DNA of 64,000 bases from Chitinophaga barathri (GTDB lineage: Bacteria > Bacteroidota > Bacteroidia > Chitinophagales > Chitinophagaceae): assembly GCF_003807585.1 (NCBI RefSeq), contig NZ_RMBX01000007.1, positions 248,001 through 312,000 of the forward strand. The letters are read 5' to 3'. Within the stretch, counting starts at the first letter, position 1, and every line of letters begins with the position of its first letter. The notes beneath the pieces are model-generated. The model did no database searches. It was not told where the DNA came from and saw only the letters and a list, made by a program, of their open reading frames with translations. Shown in pieces: positions 7,692-17,075 of the stretch. A program made the translations under genes and the position numbers.

Positions 7692-10600
7692 ATGAACGCT
7701 AACTATTTGCTGCGCAAGACCTTGCTGGTTGCGGCTTTTACAGCCGCCGCCAGCGGGTCACATGCTGAAACCCGGCAGGATGTAGCCTTCAGCCGCAAGC
7801 CGCGGCCGGCCTGGCAAAATACCGCCGAAGACAAAATGCAGCAGAAAACACTCGTGCAACTCCTCAAGGAAATCCACAAAGATTACAAAGTAGACCTCCT
7901 CTACGAAGCCAAAAAATTACCCAAAGTAAAAGTGAGCTTCACGCCTTCCTCGTATGAAAATGTGGAAGAAATGCTTCGCGCCCTGCTGGTGCCGCATGGC
8001 CTGCAGGCGCAGTCCGTACAGCCCAATACCTGGGCCATTGTGCCACTGAACGATAGTAAGGCTCCCCGCCCAAAGTCCCCCAGCCCCGCAAAGCAGGAGG
8101 CCAGCGGTGAGGAGCAGTCCGCACAGCCGTTGCTGAGGCTGAACGGCGCTACCAGTATGATGGTGAGCGGCGCCATGGTGGATACGGTTCGTAAAGTGCG
8201 TATCACCGGCCGTATCACAGACGGGGAAAATGGTACGCCATTGCCCGGGGTATCCATCCAGGTGAAGGGGGAAATGCGGGGCACCCAGACGGACGGCGAT
8301 GGAAAATACACCCTGGAAACAGCAGCGGGCAAAACCCTCCAGCTGTCACTGCTCGGTTATGAATCGAAAGAAGTGACCGTTACCTCCAGCAGCAACATAG
8401 ACCTCACCCTTGATGTATCCAACCGCGACCTGAACGAAGTGGTAGTGGTAGGTTACGGCAGCCAGCGCAAAAGCCTGGTGACCGGCGCCATCTCTTCCAT
8501 CAAGGCGGCTGAAATATCCACCGTTTCTTCCAGCCGCATCGAGCAGGCTTTGCAGGGAAGAACCGCCGGCGTAACCGTACTACCCGTTTCCGGCTCGCCC
8601 GGCAGCGCCATGCGTGTGCGCATCCGTGGTACAGGTTCCAACGGCTCTTCTGAACCGCTCTATATTATAGACGGTATGCGCGCCGGTGGCATCGAATATC
8701 TTGACCCCTCCGAGATCGCTTCCGTGGAAGTGCTGAAAGATGCGGCATCCGCGGCGATCTATGGGGCGGAAGGCGCGAACGGCGTAGTGATCATTACTAC
8801 CAAAACCGGCCACAAAGACCTTACACCGCGCATCGATTTCAGTATGCAGTACGGCAGGCAGAGCATCAAAAACCCCATGAAGATGATGAATGCCGAACAA
8901 TACAGCCAGTACCTGGAAGATGCGGGCGTAACCGTGGACAGGCCCAATCCGGCCGACTGGAAAGGCAAAACAGGCACCATGTGGTTGGACGAAATTTCAC
9001 AGAACGCCCCGGTACAGCGGTATGCGCTGAACATCAGCGGCGGCAGCGAAAAATCCTCCTACCTCATCGGCGGCACCATTTACGGGCAGGACGGTGTGAT
9101 CGGCGGAGATAAAGCGCGCTTCAACCGCTACACCGTGAGGCTGAATACGGACCACCAGGTGAAACCCTGGCTGAATGTGGGCAACAGGCTGAGTTACGCT
9201 TACCATAAACGCAACGGTGTAACGGAAGATTCCGAATTCGGATCCGTGATCAACAACGCGATACTCCTTGATCCCATCATGCCGGTAGTGTATACCGGCG
9301 CATTGCCGCAGCGTGTTCAGGATGCTATTTCCGAAGGCTATTCCCTTATCAAAGACCCGCAGGGCCGCTATTACGGCGTGTCCGACTATGTATGGGGCGA
9401 AGCCGGCAACCCGCTGGCGCAGATGGACATCACGCACAACTTCACCACGCAGCATAAAGTAGTAGGCAACATATTCGCGGAACTGAAGCCTATCGAAGGC
9501 CTCACCGTCACCAGCCGCTTCGGCCTCGACGCCGCTTTCCAGCGCAATCACGCCTGGACGCCCACCTTCTGGTGGTCCAGCGTACGACTGAACACCGCCG
9601 CCGGCACCCTGGATAACAATGAAAACTGGTACAACTGGCAGTGGGAAAACTTCGCCACCTACAGCCGCAAGTTCGGGCATCACGACGTTAGCATCATGGC
9701 CGGTATGAGCTCCCTGCGCCGCGGCTACGACAGGCTGAACGGTACCACCTCCGGCATGTTCCGTGAAGACGATAAGTTCTCCTACCCGGACTTTGTGCCC
9801 GACGACCAGGACCGCCTGAACGGCATCGCCACACAAACCTCCATGGTGAGCTATTACGGCAGGATCCAATACGACTATAAAGGCAAATATCTTTTTAACG
9901 CCATCCTGAGAAGGGACGGATCTTCCCTGCTGCCGCCGGCCAATACCTGGGGTACTTTCCCCTCATTGTCCGCCGGCTGGGTAGCCAGCAACGAAGGGTT
10001 TTTCCCGGACGGTGTGATGAATTACCTGAAACTGCGCGCCAGCTGGGGCCAGAACGGCAGCATTGCAAATATCAGGATCGGGGACTGGAAGTCGCTGATC
10101 ACTACGGAAGGCATCGGCTTCCCGGATATTGACGATAATTTCCTGGTGGGCGCTGAGCCTGCTGGCCTTGAAAACCCCTACCTGAAATGGGAAGCAAGCG
10201 AACAGCTGGACTTCGGGGCAGACATGGGTTTCTTCAACAACCGCCTGAGCGTGGTGGTGGATTATTATAACAAACTCACCAAAGGCCTGCTCACACCCGG
10301 CACCGTACCCGGTTTTGTAGGGAACGTGCTGCACATTGTGAACGGTGGTGATGTGAGGAACAAAGGCTGGGAATTTGAAGTGAGCTACCGCAATGATAAC
10401 AGCAGCGCCTTTAAATTCGAAATAGGTGCGAACCTTACCACCATCAAAAACGAAGTAGTATCCCTGAATGAATTTGTGGACCGTATACCCGGCAGCGTGG
10501 TAGGCACGGGCTGGCAGGCTTCCTGGTTTGAACAGGGTTACCCCATCTGGTATTTCCGCGGCTTTAAGACAGACGGCATTTTCCAGTCACAAGCCCAGGT

Positions 10601-11207
10601 GGATGACTTCCTGAAGAACTATACGACGGACCAGGGCATTAAAGTGGGCGATCCTGTCCCGGTGGATACCGACGGGAATGGGGTGATCTCCGAGGGCGAC
10701 TACCAGTTCATCGGCAGCCCGCATCCTGATTTTGTATACGGCGGCCGCCTCACGATGTCTTACAAGGGTTTCGACCTGATGGTGCTGGTGCAGGGCCAGA
10801 AAGGGAACGACGTGCTGATGGGCTTCAACAGGATTGACAGGCCCACGGCCAACCGCCCCGAGTTTTTCTGGACGGACCGCTGGACGCCTGAGAACAAAAG
10901 CAATTCCTGGTTCGCACCGAACTCCGGCAGCAAATACGCCTACAACAGCGACAAAATGCTGTTCGATGGTTCATACACCCGCGTCCGCCAGCTGCAACTC
11001 GGCTATACCCTTCCCGAAAGCCTGCTGAAAAGGGCGCACATCCGCAACGCGCGTATCTACGGCTCGCTGGACAACTATTTTACATTCACCAAATACAAGG
11101 GAATGGACCCCGAGGCTGGCAGCAATGACAATAACAGTCTTGGTATTGACCGCGGCGTATACCCGATTCCCCGCACAGCAATCGTCGGCCTATCATTTAG
11201 TTTTTAA
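7692..11207 (+). CDS. SusC/RagA-family TonB-dependent transducer with STN domain
   Basis: 1171 residues. A signal peptide (1-25) precedes an STN (secretin/TonB short N-terminal) domain at about 55-120, the signalling module recognised by FecR. A proline/lysine-rich linker leads to a carboxypeptidase-D-like regulatory domain (about 170-240; ITGRITDGENGTPLPGVSIQVKG) and the plug domain with the SusC hallmark LNEVVVVGYGSQRKS, followed by a 22-strand barrel ending in a terminal aromatic (LSFSF). It should import a glycan or other large ligand in TonB-dependent fashion with the SusD lipoprotein encoded next. No glycoside hydrolase is present in the cassette, so the substrate is not apparent. Confidence 0.95.
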   Translation: MNANYLLRKTLLVAAFTAAASGSHAETRQDVAFSRKPRPAWQNTAEDKMQQKTLVQLLKEIHKDYKVDLLYEAKKLPKVKVSFTPSSYENVEEMLRALLVPHGLQAQSVQPNTWAIVPLNDSKAPRPKSPSPAKQEASGEEQSAQPLLRLNGATSMMVSGAMVDTVRKVRITGRITDGENGTPLPGVSIQVKGEMRGTQTDGDGKYTLETAAGKTLQLSLLGYESKEVTVTSSSNIDLTLDVSNRDLNEVVVVGYGSQRKSLVTGAISSIKAAEISTVSSSRIEQALQGRTAGVTVLPVSGSPGSAMRVRIRGTGSNGSSEPLYIIDGMRAGGIEYLDPSEIASVEVLKDAASAAIYGAEGANGVVIITTKTGHKDLTPRIDFSMQYGRQSIKNPMKMMNAEQYSQYLEDAGVTVDRPNPADWKGKTGTMWLDEISQNAPVQRYALNISGGSEKSSYLIGGTIYGQDGVIGGDKARFNRYTVRLNTDHQVKPWLNVGNRLSYAYHKRNGVTEDSEFGSVINNAILLDPIMPVVYTGALPQRVQDAISEGYSLIKDPQGRYYGVSDYVWGEAGNPLAQMDITHNFTTQHKVVGNIFAELKPIEGLTVTSRFGLDAAFQRNHAWTPTFWWSSVRLNTAAGTLDNNENWYNWQWENFATYSRKFGHHDVSIMAGMSSLRRGYDRLNGTTSGMFREDDKFSYPDFVPDDQDRLNGIATQTSMVSYYGRIQYDYKGKYLFNAILRRDGSSLLPPANTWGTFPSLSAGWVASNEGFFPDGVMNYLKLRASWGQNGSIANIRIGDWKSLITTEGIGFPDIDDNFLVGAEPAGLENPYLKWEASEQLDFGADMGFFNNRLSVVVDYYNKLTKGLLTPGTVPGFVGNVLHIVNGGDVRNKGWEFEVSYRNDNSSAFKFEIGANLTTIKNEVVSLNEFVDRIPGSVVGTGWQASWFEQGYPIWYFRGFKTDGIFQSQAQVDDFLKNYTTDQGIKVGDPVPVDTDGNGVISEGDYQFIGSPHPDFVYGGRLTMSYKGFDLMVLVQGQKGNDVLMGFNRIDRPTANRPEFFWTDRWTPENKSNSWFAPNSGSKYAYNSDKMLFDGSYTRVRQLQLGYTLPESLLKRAHIRNARIYGSLDNYFTFTKYKGMDPEAGSNDNNSLGIDRGVYPIPRTAIVGLSFSF

Positions 11208-11225
11208 CCTGCAATCCAATCAATC

Positions 11226-12761
11226 ATGAAACGAAACATCATTCAATATACGATCGCCGGAATGGCCGCCCTGTTGCTCAGCAGCAGCTGCGGCAAGAGT
11301 TTCCTGGACCAGGAGATTCCCGGGCGCACGCCGCTGGAAGATTATTATAAAACGGACGCCGACGTACTGGCAGCCACGTATGCGGCTTACGACTTCCTCC
11401 AGGCCGAGTATAACTGGGGATGGGGCAGCCCGCTGCTGGTAAAAACATTCCCGTCGGACGAAGGCAATGCCGGCGGCAACGATCCCGGCGACCAGGGACA
11501 TTACCAGAGCCTGGACGACTTTACGACCGATGCCCAGAACCAGGGCGTGCTGTGGGTTTGGCGGGTGAATTATTTTGGCGTGTACCGGTCAAACCAGGTG
11601 ATCAACCGCGTGAAGGGGGAAACCGATCTTCAGAAAAGACTGGTAGCCGAGTGTAAGACCTTGCGCGCTTATTATTATTTCGAGCTTACGGCCCTCTGGG
11701 GCGATGTGCCCCTCGTGCTCGGCGATCTGAAACCTGAGCAATACAACACCACCAAACGTACGCCCCGTGCCGAAGTATACGCACAGCTGGAAAAGGACCT
11801 GCTGGAAGCCGTTGCCATCCTTCCGGTGAAAAGTGCATTGCCGGCGGCACAGCGTTTCAGGGTATCCAAAGGAACGGCGCAGGCGCTGCTGGGCAAAGTA
11901 TATCTCTACCAGCAGAAATGGGCCGAAGCGGCGGCGAAGTTCAACGACGTGATCGTGTCCGGCGAGTATGACCTGGAAGACAAATTCCCGGCAGCCTTTT
12001 CAAAACAGGGTGAGTTTGGCGTGGAAAGCGTATTTGAAGTGCCCTTTTCATCCAGCAAAAAATATAACTGGGACAACTTTCCCTGGGACCGTTTCAGGCA
12101 GATCGAAAGCAATATCCACATCAAACTGATGGGCCCGCGCGAAGAACCTTACAAAGCCATGCCGGGCGATTCGCTGCTGGGCGGCTGGGGTTTTAACCTG
12201 CCCAAAAAGAAATTATACGATGCCTATGTGGCAGCCGGTGATGTGGAGCGCCGCAAAAACACGATCCTGTCCCTCACGGAGCTGAGGGCCGGCGGCGGCG
12301 AATGGAACGCCACCAATGTATGGGACTTTGAAGGTTACTGGCAACGTAAATACGGCTCTTTTTCCACGCTCACCACGGACGAGGGCGGCGCGGTAACGGA
12401 CCTGAACTACGGCACCAATACAAAACTGATCCGTTATGCGGATGTACTGCTGATGGCTGCTGAGGCCTATTACCGGTCGAACAACGAAGGCCGTGCAAGG
12501 ACGGAGCTGAACAAAGTACGGGTAAGGGCAAAGCTGGGTGAGATACAGCCTGCCGGGGCCGCGCTGTTTGAAGCGATCGTGAATGAAAGGTTCCTGGAGC
12601 TGGCGTTTGAGGGTTTCCGTTACCTGGACCTGGTGCGCTGGGGCAGAGCTGCAACTGAGCTGGCGCCGCTGGGTTTCAGGGCCAATAAAAACGAACTGCT
12701 ACCGATCCCGAATGAAGACGTGCGGGTGGGCAACCTTGAGCAAAACCAGGGGTACAACTAA
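11226..12761 (+). CDS. SusD/RagB-family nutrient-binding lipoprotein
   Basis: 511 residues starting 18 bases after the SusC stop. Lipobox with lipidated Cys22 (LLLSSSCGKSFLDQ) followed by the family signature FLDQEIPGRTPLEDYYKTDAD. TPR-like helices follow, and the C-terminal RagB/SusD domain contains LIRYADVLLMAAEAYYRSN and the ERFLELAFEGFRYLDLVRWG signature. It forms the lid of the SusC channel on the cell surface. A stem-loop downstream ends the operon. Confidence 0.95.
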   Translation: MKRNIIQYTIAGMAALLLSSSCGKSFLDQEIPGRTPLEDYYKTDADVLAATYAAYDFLQAEYNWGWGSPLLVKTFPSDEGNAGGNDPGDQGHYQSLDDFTTDAQNQGVLWVWRVNYFGVYRSNQVINRVKGETDLQKRLVAECKTLRAYYYFELTALWGDVPLVLGDLKPEQYNTTKRTPRAEVYAQLEKDLLEAVAILPVKSALPAAQRFRVSKGTAQALLGKVYLYQQKWAEAAAKFNDVIVSGEYDLEDKFPAAFSKQGEFGVESVFEVPFSSSKKYNWDNFPWDRFRQIESNIHIKLMGPREEPYKAMPGDSLLGGWGFNLPKKKLYDAYVAAGDVERRKNTILSLTELRAGGGEWNATNVWDFEGYWQRKYGSFSTLTTDEGGAVTDLNYGTNTKLIRYADVLLMAAEAYYRSNNEGRARTELNKVRVRAKLGEIQPAGAALFEAIVNERFLELAFEGFRYLDLVRWGRAATELAPLGFRANKNELLPIPNEDVRVGNLEQNQGYN

Positions 12762-12803
12762 GTTTTTTTGATAAAAGCGATATATAAAAGTAGATGTTAG
12801 GTA

Positions 12804-12833
12804 AAAGGGCCGCCTCTCCAGGCAGGCCCTTTA
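12804..12833 (+). terminator. Terminator of the SusC/SusD operon
   Basis: AAAGGGCC at 12804-12811 pairs with GGCCCTTT at 12825-12832, with a further GCC/GGC pairing inside. The tail TTTATAATT is only moderately U-rich. Located 43 bases after the SusD stop. Confidence 0.6.
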
Positions 12834-12999
12834 TAATTAGGGTTATCGCGGGATTCGGTTGGTTTACAATAGGTTGTATAGGTTGTACGGGGGCACGAAG
12901 CCATATGCTGCACGGGTGCAGGTATACGGCAATGCATATCCGCATACGCGGAAATGTATGGCATACAAGGGCCGGTTTTTGGGCCGGCGCCTGTAGGGT

Positions 13000-13338
13000 T
13001 TATGCTTGTTCTTCCCCTACTTCCTCTTCCACTTCAGCAGCGAGCTGATAGGTGGGGAAGGAGCGTTGGGGGAGGAATTCGAGGAGATCCTCAGCGGAAG
13101 GCTCGCGGTGTACGGCATGCAGCATTTCCCCCTGTCCGCTGATGAGCCAGCGGATATTACATTCCGGGAAACGGACAGCAATGTCCGCCACGATGTCCAC
13201 ACTCGGTTTTGCACCGTGCGACCGGAACAGGCGGGCGATCTTTTCGCAGCTCTTGTAATGCAAAGCGCGGCTGAAGGCAGTAGTACTTAAGCCTTTATGC
13301 TCCAAAAAGCATTTTAGTCTGGTTGAAATTGATTCCAT
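13000..13338 (-). CDS. Small phage-repressor-like HTH protein
   Basis: 112 residues. The first 70 form a helix-turn-helix of the Cro/CI-like kind seen in many Bacteroidota: SISTRLKCFLEHKGLSTTAF, a recognition helix region near KPSVDIVADIA, and the WLISGQGEML motif that closes this family. The C-terminal 35 residues are acidic (EVEEEVGEE) and may be a flexible tail. Such proteins normally act as dimers; no partner gene or toxin is seen. The 10-bp inverted repeat 46-92 bases upstream of the start is a candidate operator. The target is unknown. Confidence 0.75.
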   Translation of the reverse strand: MESISTRLKCFLEHKGLSTTAFSRALHYKSCEKIARLFRSHGAKPSVDIVADIAVRFPECNIRWLISGQGEMLHAVHREPSAEDLLEFLPQRSFPTYQLAAEVEEEVGEEQA

Positions 13339-13383
13339 AATAAAAGAAGAACTTACTGTGGAAAAGACACCAAAACCGTCATA

Positions 13384-13430
13384 AAGGGTGAATTTTCCCG
13401 AAAATTATTTTTTCAAAACGATTCACCCTT
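13384..13430. promoter_or_regulatory. Inverted repeat AAGGGTGAAT...ATTCACCCTT upstream of the HTH gene
   Basis: Perfect 10-bp arms at 13384-13393 and 13421-13430, 27 bases apart, lying in the region where the HTH gene (start 13338, minus strand) must have its promoter. The same AGGGTGAA core reappears in the terminator hairpin at 13955-13974. The arms could be two operator half-sites for the HTH protein; the AT-rich spacer would also permit a long stem-loop. Confidence 0.35.
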
Positions 13431-13954
13431 CACCTACCAAAAACCACTCTTTAGTATAGAACAGCATCCGTAATGTTGTTCCCATCCGGTTTACGGAAGT
13501 TGAAAAACCCGTAAAGGCTTGTCCGGCGGAATACTGGATAATCGTACGTGAATAACTCGCTGGCCGGCCTTTCATTCGTCCAAGCCCCAATTCCGGACAA
13601 AGCCTTATGAGTGCGGCCTTTTGAGGCAGCATTTTACCTATATCCGCCCGGGCTGTGATGAATCAGAGCGAATCGGGGCGGTGTTTTGCCGTATAAGCAG
13701 GTGAAGGGAAGACAGTGTTTTGATACACACTGTCAGGGATGAACGAAATATCCCCCCATGTGAAAAATGTTAATGAAAAGGAGCAGGCAGGTACGGGAAA
13801 ATGTTAATGAAACAGGAATAAAACACGTGCGGATATACGGAATGTGAATCGTTGCGGCACGTGAAAACATATACCGGTCAGGAACGAATCAGCGGCAGAT
13901 GGAATTGCAACCGGTTGATAAAATAGTCTCATGTCTAATGTATGCATATACCGG

Positions 13955-13982
13955 AGGGTGAATTCTTTCACCCTTCTTTTTT
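13955..13982 (+). terminator. Orphan terminator hairpin AGGGTGAA/TTCACCCT
   Basis: Eight perfect base pairs (13955-13962 with 13967-13974), a four-base loop, then TCTTTTTT. No plus-strand gene lies upstream for more than 1 kb, so it may end an unrecognised small RNA. It shares its core with the inverted repeat near the HTH gene. Confidence 0.5.
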
Positions 13983-14018
13983 AGAAAAAAAATATTACTG
14001 TTGTTTGATTGAATAATC

Positions 14019-14040
14019 GGGGCCGGAAGGCCCCTTTTTT
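14019..14040 (+). terminator. Strong orphan terminator GGGGCC-GGAA-GGCCCC-T6
   Basis: Six GC pairs closed by a GGAA tetraloop and followed by six T. Lies 40 bases after another terminator-like hairpin, again without an upstream gene on the plus strand. Confidence 0.6.
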
Positions 14041-14064
14041 ATTCCCGCCCGGGATAAAAGAAAA

Positions 14065-14094
14065 CAGCGGGTTCCCGGATTGGGAATCCCGCTG
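14065..14094 (-). terminator. Terminator-like hairpin, minus strand
   Basis: CAGCGGG-TTCCC pairs with GGGAA-CCCGCTG (12 bp with one bulged base). On the minus strand it is followed by TTTTCTTTT, so it could end minus-strand transcription arising between here and the cytochrome operon start, where no gene is visible. Confidence 0.45.
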
Positions 14095-14175
14095 CATATA
14101 ACGGTTTTTCCAGAGGAGCTGATTGTAATGCCACGAATGTATACAATCACGCCATCATCCGCTACCATACTGAAA

Positions 14176-14183
14176 TATATTTG
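14176..14183 (+). promoter_or_regulatory. Possible -7 element TATATTTG for the cytochrome operon
   Basis: TATATTTG fits TAnnTTTG and lies 148 bases before the first gene of the cytochrome operon, in an AT-rich stretch. No TTG at the right distance for a -33 element was found, so an activator may be needed or the match may be chance. Confidence 0.3.
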
Positions 14184-14330
14184 TTCATATAAAGTGTGAA
14201 ATATTTCAATTTGTACGAATATTCACTATTTAAGCGTGTATTTTACCCTACGGTTGCTCAGGTCTTTCCTTTTTCGTACTTTTTCACCGGATTCCACCCA
14301 CCACGTAAAAGATAAGCAAACTACAGTATC

Positions 14331-17075
14331 ATGCATTATTTGACCAGGTCAAAGCTCTTATTGTTTTTAAGTGCCGCAGCTTTAGCGGGTATATTAGCCG
14401 AGGGCTGCAACAGCCGCCGGCCGGTGGACTATAGCTCGGAAGTAAAGCCCATCCTCAATAAACATTGTATCAGCTGCCATGGCGGCGTGAAGCAGAGCGG
14501 AGGTTTCAGCGTGCTTTTCAGGGAAGAAGCCCTTGGCAATACCAAGAGCGGCCACCCCGCCATCATCCCCGGGGATGCGGACGGCAGCGAGTTTATCCGC
14601 CGCCTCCACAGCAAAGACCCGAAAGAGCGCATGCCCTACAAAGCCGCTGCGCTCAACAAGGAAGAGATCGACATCCTAACCCGCTGGGTGGACCAGGGGG
14701 CCAAATGGGGCGATCACTGGGCCTATGTGTCCCCTTCCGAGCCAGACTATACCCCTCCCGCCGCAACCGCCGGGAATGAGGCTGAAAATGCCGGGAAAGG
14801 GGGTGTGGACCATTACATCGGTCTCAAACTCGAAGAAGAAAAACTGGAAGCCGCCCCCCAGGCGGACAAGCCTACCCTTCTGCGCCGCCTCAGCCTGGAC
14901 CTTACCGGCCTTCCGCCCACGGACCAGATGATGCAGTCCTTCCTCGCGGATAATTCCCCCGATGCCTACGAAAAAAGGGTGGACAGCCTGCTGGCCTCGC
15001 CCCATTACGGCGAACATTGGGCCTCCATGTGGCTGGACCTCGCAAGGTATGCGGATTCCAAAGGGTATGAAAGGGACGTGCGCCGCGATTTCTGGCGTTA
15101 CCGGGACTGGGTGATCAACGCGTTTAACCAGGATATGCCCTACGACCGGTTCACCACCGAACAACTGGCCGGGGACCTGCTGGCCAACCCGACAGACAAC
15201 CAGCTGATCGCCACCGCCTTCCACCGCAATACCATGAACAACGACGAGGGCGGCACCGAGGATGAAGAATTCCGCGTAGCGGCTATTATAGACCGGGTGA
15301 ACACCACCATGGAAGTATGGCAGGGCGTCACCATCGCCTGCGTGCAATGCCACAGCCACCCCTACGACCCGTTCCGCTTCCAGGATTATTACAAGCTCAT
15401 GGCGTTTATAAATAACACCCGCGATGAAGACACATACGGAGAACATCCCAAACTGCGCCTCTACGACAGCGTGGGCCTCCGCAAGATCGACTCCATCACC
15501 ACATGGATCTCCAGGTACGGGAATGCCGGTGAGCTGAAAGAAACAAAAGACTTCCTCCGCACGCTGGAGCCAAAAATACACGCCCATAACGCTGACGAAT
15601 ATATCAACGGTGAGCTGGCCGATACCAAGTTTATGGCCATCCGCCACGGCGGCAGCTGCCGGGTGAAAAAAGTGCCGGTGAACAACCGGAACAACCTCCT
15701 CCTGAAATACTCGACCGGCAGAGACGGCGGTTCGGTGGAGATACGCGACGGGAATGTGAACGGCCCGCTGGTAGCAAAAATGCAACTGCCCAAAGGCAGC
15801 CTGGTGCTGGACATCCCCATCACCCCGATGGAAGGCGTCCGCAACCTGTATTTTATTTTCAGGAACAGCAGCCTTGGCCCGCTGGAATCGGTGTGCAACG
15901 TGGAATGGTTCGCCCTCCGCAACGACCTGCCCGGCAAAGGCCAGCCCGGCTACAAACCGGTGGAAACCGCCTTTATGCAGGCCGTGAACGCCAATCCTGA
16001 AAGCCTCCCCGTGATGGTGGAGAATCCCAACGAAATGTTCCGCTCCACGCATACTTTCGAAAGAGGCAACTGGATGGTGAAAGGAGATGAAGTAAAACCC
16101 GACGTGCCTGCTTCCCTCAATCCCTTCCCCACCAATGCGCCGCGCAACAGGCTGGGCCTCGCGATGTGGATCACGGATAAAAAGAATCCGCTGACCGCCC
16201 GTGTGATGGTGAACCGCTTCTGGGAGCACCTGTTCGGCATCGGGCTGGTGGAAACGCAGGAAGACTTCGGCTCACAGGGTTTCCTTCCCTCGAACCCGCA
16301 GCTGCTGGACTATCTTTCTTACCGTTTTATGAACACATATAACTGGAGCATGAAAAGCCTGCTCCGCGAAATGGTACTCTCCGAAGCATACAAACGCGAT
16401 TCCCGCAGCACGCCTGAGCTCCAGGAAAAAGACCCGGCGAACCGTTACCTCGCCCGCGGCCCGCGTTTCAGGCTCACGGCGGAGCAGGTGCGCGACCAGG
16501 CCCTGGCTGTAAGCGGACTGCTTAGTAATAAAATGCTCGGCGCCAGCGTAATGCCGCATCAGCCGGAAGGTATCTGGCAGACGGTGTGGAGCGGCGATTA
16601 TTGGAAAATTTCAGAGAACGGCGACCAGTACCGCCGCGCATTATACACTTTTATCAAAAGGACCAGCCCATACCCTTCTGTGATCACCTTTGATGCAGGC
16701 AGCAGGGAAGTGTGCCTCCAGCGCAGGATCCGTACGAACACGCCTTTGCAGGCTCTCGTAACGCTGAACGACCCGGTGTATGTGGAAGCCGCCCGCAACC
16801 TGGCCCTGCGCATGAAGGAAACCGGCGGGGAAAATGTAAAAGCATGTATACAGGCCGGTTACAAACGGGCCATGTTCAAAGACATTATCCCCGGTAAAGA
16901 AGCCGTGCTGGAAAAACTGTATACACAGGCCTACACGAAATTCGGGAAAGACCCGAAAGCCGCGGCTGCTTTCCTGCAGGCGCCCGAACCGAAGAAAGGC
17001 ATGGAACATATCGCGGCGCTGACCGTGGTGGCCAATGCAATTTTGAACCTGGATGAATTCCTCTCCAAATCTTAA
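14331..17075 (+). CDS. PSCyt1/DUF1549/DUF1553 cytochrome c lipoprotein with CBM6-like insert
   Basis: 914 residues. Lipobox ending in Cys26 is followed by a planctomycete-type cytochrome c domain (haem motif CISCH, residues 46-50), then DUF1549 (about 160-380, carrying a second CxxCH, CVQCH, at about 337-341), and DUF1553 near the C-terminus (from about 600; NRLGLAMWITDKKNPLTAR and the RIRTNTPLQALVTLND motif). Between DUF1549 and DUF1553, residues about 434-533 read as a CBM6-like beta-sandwich (ending VRNLYFIFRNSSLGP), suggesting carbohydrate binding. Proteins of this architecture are abundant in Planctomycetes and present in Bacteroidota; their reaction is not established. It is the first gene of a four-gene operon whose next start overlaps its stop by one base (TAATG). 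Confidence 0.88.
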   Translation: MHYLTRSKLLLFLSAAALAGILAEGCNSRRPVDYSSEVKPILNKHCISCHGGVKQSGGFSVLFREEALGNTKSGHPAIIPGDADGSEFIRRLHSKDPKERMPYKAAALNKEEIDILTRWVDQGAKWGDHWAYVSPSEPDYTPPAATAGNEAENAGKGGVDHYIGLKLEEEKLEAAPQADKPTLLRRLSLDLTGLPPTDQMMQSFLADNSPDAYEKRVDSLLASPHYGEHWASMWLDLARYADSKGYERDVRRDFWRYRDWVINAFNQDMPYDRFTTEQLAGDLLANPTDNQLIATAFHRNTMNNDEGGTEDEEFRVAAIIDRVNTTMEVWQGVTIACVQCHSHPYDPFRFQDYYKLMAFINNTRDEDTYGEHPKLRLYDSVGLRKIDSITTWISRYGNAGELKETKDFLRTLEPKIHAHNADEYINGELADTKFMAIRHGGSCRVKKVPVNNRNNLLLKYSTGRDGGSVEIRDGNVNGPLVAKMQLPKGSLVLDIPITPMEGVRNLYFIFRNSSLGPLESVCNVEWFALRNDLPGKGQPGYKPVETAFMQAVNANPESLPVMVENPNEMFRSTHTFERGNWMVKGDEVKPDVPASLNPFPTNAPRNRLGLAMWITDKKNPLTARVMVNRFWEHLFGIGLVETQEDFGSQGFLPSNPQLLDYLSYRFMNTYNWSMKSLLREMVLSEAYKRDSRSTPELQEKDPANRYLARGPRFRLTAEQVRDQALAVSGLLSNKMLGASVMPHQPEGIWQTVWSGDYWKISENGDQYRRALYTFIKRTSPYPSVITFDAGSREVCLQRRIRTNTPLQALVTLNDPVYVEAARNLALRMKETGGENVKACIQAGYKRAMFKDIIPGKEAVLEKLYTQAYTKFGKDPKAAAAFLQAPEPKKGMEHIAALTVVANAILNLDEFLSKS

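Larger units (their letters stand above)
13431..14330. other. Non-coding stretch with three terminator-like hairpins
   Basis: About 900 bases between the HTH repressor and the cytochrome operon hold no credible gene. Hairpins at 13955-13974, 14019-14034 and 14065-14094 are listed separately. No full consensus promoter was found upstream of the two plus-strand terminators, yet terminators without a gene suggest a short transcript in 13450-14040. The last 150 bases before 14331 are AT-rich and probably carry the operon promoter. Confidence 0.5.

Noticed and set aside
13000..13338. Prophage remnant around the HTH repressor
   Set aside because: No integrase, structural or lysis genes are near; HTH proteins of this type are common alone in Bacteroidota.
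14676..16229. 517-codon minus-strand frame
   Set aside because: Antisense shadow of the cytochrome gene, whose domains and residues are clear on the plus strand.
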